Made by a program: the position numbers and the translations under genes
Source of the DNA: Site-B1 sp963722665
GTDB lineage: Bacteria > Bacteroidota > Bacteroidia > Flavobacteriales > Flavobacteriaceae
NCBI GenBank assembly: GCA_963722665.1
Contig: CAVRNW010000044.1
Location: 1 to 38,317 of the forward strand
Reading direction: 5' to 3'
Length of the DNA stretch: 38,317 nucleotides
Notes under the pieces: model-generated
The model's database searches: none
What the model was told of the DNA's origin: nothing
The model's input: the letters and a program-made list of their open reading frames with translations, nothing else
Shown: positions 34,362 through 38,317 of the stretch, in pieces
How the letters are laid out: the number at the start of each line of letters is the position of its first letter
How positions within the stretch are numbered: the first letter of the stretch is position 1

Positions 34362-35175
34362 CTGAAGTAATATCTTTTTCCAATTCTCTAATTAACTCTA
34401 ATTTTCTTCGGTTAATGACTATCTGATCTATTGTAGGTTTCACATATTCCAGAGGTGCTGTTTCATTCCGTAAAAGGACGTCATTAATCTGCATCAAATA
34501 TACTCCTAATGAATCTTTGAGTTGTATAAAATTAGATTTTTTTAACAGTTGATTTTTATTTTCTGAAGTAATAACTGGAATTTTATTTACTGCCTGACTT
34601 AATTTGACCCAAATAGAATCGTTCAAGGAATAAGAACTGAACTGAATGGAGATGGAATCCAGTAAAAATTTGTCATCTTTATTAAATCTTCTGAATCGCT
34701 CTTTAATTTTAGAAAAATCGGTTCTGTCCTCATCCACTTTAATGTACCTTAATTTTATGAGCTCTTCATTAAGTTTAAAAGTTTCACTGTTAATTTTATA
34801 GTACTCTTCAGCTTCTTCAATACTGACGGTTTCATTCAAGTCCCTTTTTACTAAAGCTTCAATATAAGCTTTGGTCAAAAGATCTTTTCGATACTGATCG
34901 ACCAACTTATTGAACTCAACTTGTTTTTCCTCCGAAATATTGCGTTCTGCTCCATCAATTAGAAGTTGTTGTGTCGCCCAGCGTGTAATATAATTATTTA
35001 CAATTAAGGTACTGTCTTCCGCACTAGTTTCATCGGTAACCAAATCCTTTAGGTCCTCATCATAAAGATATGCTTCATTGACTCTGGCTATTGCGTTTTG
35101 CTGTTCCCCTCTAAAAAAATAATCACATGAAAACAGCAAGAAAACGCAAAAGAATATGTACAAGAATTTCTTCAA
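34324..35175 (-). CDS. Lipoprotein related to the SurA/PpiC chaperone family
   Basis: 283 residues. A lipoprotein signal (FLYIFFCVFLLFSC, Cys17) is followed by ARVNEAYLYDEDLKDLV, a SurA-N-like opening, and then a helix-rich region. No complete parvulin domain is seen, so it is more likely a chaperone-like or accessory protein than an active isomerase. It sits between two parvulin genes with a zero-base gap upstream (stop/start adjacent at 35175/35176) and an overlap downstream, so the three form one operon. Confidence 0.85.
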   Translation of the reverse strand: MKKFLYIFFCVFLLFSCDYFFRGEQQNAIARVNEAYLYDEDLKDLVTDETSAEDSTLIVNNYITRWATQQLLIDGAERNISEEKQVEFNKLVDQYRKDLLTKAYIEALVKRDLNETVSIEEAEEYYKINSETFKLNEELIKLRYIKVDEDRTDFSKIKERFRRFNKDDKFLLDSISIQFSSYSLNDSIWVKLSQAVNKIPVITSENKNQLLKKSNFIQLKDSLGVYLMQINDVLLRNETAPLEYVKPTIDQIVINRRKLELIRELEKDITSDAIKNKQFEIYN

Positions 35176-37134
35176 TTATTTTTTAATTTGGGTTTTGATT
35201 TTATTTAAAACCTCATTATTCACAACAACATTATATTTTTGACGTAAATTTTGTATCCAGGATTTTTCTTTTTGATCTTGAAAGTTTGTTATAACCCTAC
35301 CTTTAGCATCTTCAAAAGACAACTGCTCCTTAGGCAGTATCTGGCTGACCTGAACGGCTACAAACGAATCATTATGTTTGTAAATTTTTGATAAGCCCTT
35401 TTTAAATTGAAAATCTGATGGTAAAGCCTGATGATCTTTATCCATTATTCCGGATGTAAATATAACGTTTACTTTTCCTTTTTTGTTTAAGGCTTCTTTT
35501 ATTTTATCTTCGGTCAAACCATTGGCTAACATTTTAGAAACTTTATTGATAATATTTTCTTTTGGGGATGAGGCTACCAAAGCATCAACCCTTTCATTTA
35601 AAAAATAGTTTTCTTTATTATTATTGTAAAATTCCTTTAGCCCAAGACTGTCTTTTTTGGCAGCATTCCAAATTTCAGATTCCATCAAGTCAAAAAGTAA
35701 CAGACCATCTCTGTATTCATCAACTATATTAGAAAATTCTTGGTTTTCACTTTCAAGATTATCCTCGTAATATTTTAAAACAGAACTATCTATAAACTCT
35801 TTATAATTTTCTTGTATCACTGATTGCAGGGGTTTTTGACTCCTTAGTTTTCGTTGAGCATTCTTAAGGTAATTAGCAAAATCTCCATAAGTTATTTGCT
35901 TTTCACCAACGGTATTCAAGAGTTTTTCTTTATTCAAACTTTCAGGGATTTCCCAGGTACGTTTGTAGAAAGAATCGGTAACTATTGTATTGAAATACTT
36001 TAATGCCTCATGGTTATCCTTTATATTATAATAGCCTCTAATTTTTGTAACAAAGGCTTCATTGATCAAATTAGACCTTGAATCTCTTTTGACCTTAAGT
36101 TCAAGCTGTCCTTTCATCTTATCAAATGACTCAATTGGTTTTTTACTGATAAGTTTGATTATATGCCATCCCAGATCTGTTTCAATAGGTTGCGAATAGT
36201 CACCTTCTTTTTCCAATCCAAAAGCAGTTTCTTCAAAGATCTTAGAATTTAATTGTCCGCTGCTAAATGGGGACAACTTACCACCTTTACCTGCAGAACT
36301 TTTATCATCAGAAAATTGCTTTGCCAGACTTTCAAAACTCTCACCCTGCTGCAATTTGGCATAGATATCCTTAATACGTTGTTCAGGGTTTTGTTGAACC
36401 GAATCCTTTGTTTTCTCTTGCTTGGATACCAATATATGGGCAACCTCAACTTCTCCGTTTGATTTTCGTTTATCGAATATTTTAACAATGTGATAACCAA
36501 ATCGTGTTCTAAATGGCTGAGACAGCTCTCCAACTTGTGTGTTGAAAGCAGCTGATTCAAACGGATAAACCATCCTGAAACCACCAAAATACCCAAGATC
36601 CTCTGCAAAAATTGTCTGTCCATTATGGACTTTATCCTTAACAGTTTCAAAACCTTCATTCAATACCTGTTCACGTAGTTTTAAAATTTCATTATATGCC
36701 TTCAAAGTATCCAAAGGAGGAGCATCTTCAGGCATTCTGACAAGAACATGACTAACATTTACCTCATTGGAAATCCTGTCATAAGCTTCTTTTACCAGAT
36801 CTTCAGTAACTTGAGAGTCGGTCAGGAAATTTTTAGCCAATTGTTTTCTATAATTAGATAATTCCCTCAGATATTCAGGTTTTTCATTAAACCCTAATTT
36901 TTTAGCTTCCTGTAGTTTTAATTTGTAGTCAATAAAGAGTTCCAAATAGTTGTCAATATCTTTTTGCGACTCGTCCTTTACCAGATCTAGGTTTTTGTTG
37001 TAAACCCTAATAAATTCAGATGCGAGGACCTTTTCATTGTCCACGGTAAAAAGAACATCATTCTCATTTATTTGTGCTGAAATGGAAATAGAGAAAATCG
37101 ATACTAAAAGACAGAATATAAACTTAGATTTCAT
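35176..37134 (-). CDS. Two-domain parvulin peptidyl-prolyl isomerase
   Basis: 652 residues with a signal peptide (FIFCLLVSIFSISISAQ). Two parvulin domains: ~120-220 (NVSHVLVRMPED, ending GYHIVKIFDK) and ~230-340 (EVAHILVSKQEK, FSDDKSSAGKGGKL, GWHIIKLISK). The last ~300 residues are helical with no motif I know. Periplasmic folding of outer-membrane proteins is the likely role. It is the first gene of a minus-strand operon with SurA-like and MoxR genes, driven from the promoter at 37164-37193. Confidence 0.92.
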   Translation of the reverse strand: MKSKFIFCLLVSIFSISISAQINENDVLFTVDNEKVLASEFIRVYNKNLDLVKDESQKDIDNYLELFIDYKLKLQEAKKLGFNEKPEYLRELSNYRKQLAKNFLTDSQVTEDLVKEAYDRISNEVNVSHVLVRMPEDAPPLDTLKAYNEILKLREQVLNEGFETVKDKVHNGQTIFAEDLGYFGGFRMVYPFESAAFNTQVGELSQPFRTRFGYHIVKIFDKRKSNGEVEVAHILVSKQEKTKDSVQQNPEQRIKDIYAKLQQGESFESLAKQFSDDKSSAGKGGKLSPFSSGQLNSKIFEETAFGLEKEGDYSQPIETDLGWHIIKLISKKPIESFDKMKGQLELKVKRDSRSNLINEAFVTKIRGYYNIKDNHEALKYFNTIVTDSFYKRTWEIPESLNKEKLLNTVGEKQITYGDFANYLKNAQRKLRSQKPLQSVIQENYKEFIDSSVLKYYEDNLESENQEFSNIVDEYRDGLLLFDLMESEIWNAAKKDSLGLKEFYNNNKENYFLNERVDALVASSPKENIINKVSKMLANGLTEDKIKEALNKKGKVNVIFTSGIMDKDHQALPSDFQFKKGLSKIYKHNDSFVAVQVSQILPKEQLSFEDAKGRVITNFQDQKEKSWIQNLRQKYNVVVNNEVLNKIKTQIKK

Positions 37135-37163
37135 TTGATAAAACTTTTGATTTCAGGTAAGAG

Positions 37164-37193
37164 CAAAAATACTAATATTAGTGTATTATGCAA
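37164..37193 (-). promoter_or_regulatory. Promoter of the periplasmic isomerase operon
   Basis: On the minus strand TTG (37191-37193), 19 bases, then TATTTTTG (37164-37171), matching the Bacteroidota -33/-7 plan. The start codon at 37134 lies about 20 bases after the expected transcription start. A 12-base palindrome, ACTAATATTAGT (37171-37182), lies in the spacer and touches the -7 box; it could be an operator. Confidence 0.7.
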
Positions 37194-37361
37194 GTTCGAT
37201 TAACAAACGATAATCATCATAATTTAGTATCAATTCTGGTATTTAATTTATTTTAATTGAAAACAATTTTTAATTTCTTTCAACTTAGAAAATTAATTAG
37301 AATTTATTCTCTATATTTCTTTATCTATAATTACGATAAAAGATCAAGATATAGTAATAAA

Positions 37362-37592
37362 ATGCGTAAACTAAAACTGATTTGGGATTTTCGCGGGCCG
37401 GATTCACTTAGAATTGCCGAACATCATGAAGTACATCTAAAAGAATATATAGTAAGTGAAAACCTTAATATTAAAATCACTGGAGTTGAACAACTATCGG
37501 AATTGCATTCAATTGCTTATCTCGCAGTTAATGAAGATGAAATGAAACCCATTAGAGATGCCCTAAAACCGCATCGGGGACAAGTTTTTTAA
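37362..37592 (+). CDS. Small conserved-looking protein of unknown function
   Basis: 76 residues from ATG 37362; a longer frame back to 37257 is AT-rich and unlikely to be coding. The protein opens MRKLKLIWDFRGPDSLRIAE and has a possible helix-rich His/Glu stretch (HHEVHLKEYI), then LHSIAYLAVNEDEMKPIRDALKPHR. No signal or membrane segment is seen. It precedes the dioxygenase-like gene by 13 bases and is probably cotranscribed. I do not recognise the family. Confidence 0.7.
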   Translation: MRKLKLIWDFRGPDSLRIAEHHEVHLKEYIVSENLNIKITGVEQLSELHSIAYLAVNEDEMKPIRDALKPHRGQVF

Positions 37593-37605
37593 AATACTAT
37601 AAATA

Positions 37606-38289
37606 ATGAACAGGTATTTTTCATTTATATTTTTGATAGCAGTATTAAGCCTTTTTCCTAGCTGTATTGGTCAATCAAAAGAGGTTTCAAAAGCAAATAC
37701 TAACTTACAAGGCACTCATCAAAATTTAGTAGGAGGTCCTTTTGAAAATAGTGAATTCATGTATATAGGAATGCCGGAAAAGATCAATCCTATTGATACA
37801 AGTGCAGGTTGGAATCAAAAAGGTCAAAAACTACTAATTACGGGTAAGATCTTAAAATCCGATGGTAAAACTCCAGCCCCTGATGTTATTTTGTACTACT
37901 ATCATACTGATACAAAAGGATACTATGCCAATAAGCCAGGATTAGACCGTCGGGTTTCTCGTCATGGATACATTCGTGGTTGGGTAAGATCTGATAAAGA
38001 TGGTAGTTACTCCATATATACAGTACGCCCTGGTCCATATCCTAATTCAGATTCTCCTGCACATATTCATCCATCTATTAAAGAACCCAATGCGATTAAT
38101 GAATATTACATTGATGAATTTGTTTTTGATGATGACATACTATTAACTTCAAGCCAGAGGAAAAAACTGGAGAATCGTGGTGGTAGCGGAATTTTAAAGG
38201 TCTTCGATTCGGGCGATATGCAAGTTGCAAAACACGACATAATCCTGGGACTTAATATCCCGCATTACCCAGAAACATTCCAGGACTAA
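37606..38289 (+). CDS. Intradiol-dioxygenase-like lipoprotein
   Basis: 227 residues. A lipoprotein signal ends at Cys20 (LSLFPSC). The mature part has the intradiol ring-cleavage fold: PAPDVILYYYHTDTKGYY, then RGWVRSDKDGSYSIYTVRPG and YPNSDSPAHIHPSI. The four iron ligands (Tyr in GYY, Tyr before PNS, and both His of HIH) appear present. Exported members of this fold are known, but their natural substrate is usually unclear. It lies 13 bases after the small protein at 37362. It ends close to the window edge (38289), with no terminator seen in the last 28 bases. Confidence 0.85.
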   Translation: MNRYFSFIFLIAVLSLFPSCIGQSKEVSKANTNLQGTHQNLVGGPFENSEFMYIGMPEKINPIDTSAGWNQKGQKLLITGKILKSDGKTPAPDVILYYYHTDTKGYYANKPGLDRRVSRHGYIRGWVRSDKDGSYSIYTVRPGPYPNSDSPAHIHPSIKEPNAINEYYIDEFVFDDDILLTSSQRKKLENRGGSGILKVFDSGDMQVAKHDIILGLNIPHYPETFQD

Positions 38290-38317
38290 AACGATTTGAT
38301 TAAATAACTAAAGAAAC

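Noticed and set aside
37257..37361. Upstream extension of the small protein at 37362
   Set aside because: The segment is very AT-rich, gives a low-complexity F/Y/R/K sequence, and the conserved-looking part begins at the ATG at 37362.

Overview
The window is AT-rich and comes from a bacterium of the Bacteroidota, most likely a marine member of the Flavobacteriaceae. The signs are PorT-like outer-membrane proteins, split transketolase, an FKBP lipoprotein and three parvulin-type periplasmic proteins, a CrtI/B/Z/Y carotenoid operon under a MerR/cobalamin regulator, TAnnTTTG-type promoters and few Shine-Dalgarno sequences. Most of it is core genome in short operons.

Layout. 1-2260: thrS (3' part), infC (apparently AUA-initiated), rpmI, rplT, terminator. 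2304-8552: an accessory block. It holds a divergent 50-residue gene made of three 14-residue repeats, a three-helix membrane TPR protein, a caspase-like protease/alpha-beta-hydrolase/TPR protein split by three +1 frameshifts, a TIR protein with a membrane anchor, and a membrane coiled-coil protein. 8506-17617 (minus): yjbQ, EF-hand protein, asnB-like secreted protein, AI-2E permease, dnaB, accA, EamA transporter, LptF/G permease, tgt. 17805-20256 (plus): split transketolase and an outer-membrane barrel. 20311-23359: frameshifted FKBP lipoprotein, S4 RNA-binding protein, methyltransferase, phosphoribosyltransferase, aroK. 23434-23700: tRNA-Lys and tRNA-Leu. 23750-28628: CarH-like regulator and crtI-crtB-crtZ-crtY, able to take geranylgeranyl diphosphate to zeaxanthin (crtE is not here). 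28625-37193 (minus): thioredoxin-like protein, aconitase, an acyltransferase-3 tail remnant, MoxR, and three parvulin/SurA-type periplasmic proteins behind a good promoter. 37362-38289: a small conserved-looking protein and an intradiol-dioxygenase-like lipoprotein.

The part most likely to be undescribed is 2304-8552. Caspase, hydrolase, TIR, TPR and anchored coiled-coil modules side by side are typical of bacterial conflict or regulated-death systems. The divergent micropeptide has a Lys-Arg pair at the end of every repeat unit, which suggests a processed precursor. Metacaspase-type proteases cut after basic residues, so the nearby caspase-like protein is a natural candidate processor. This is a hypothesis built from domain content and adjacency.

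Caution: five apparent frameshifts (about 5625, 5660, 5886, 21121 and 31766) are all of the one-extra-base kind, and some lie in or beside homopolymers. Sequencing or assembly error must be excluded before any of these genes is called a pseudogene.
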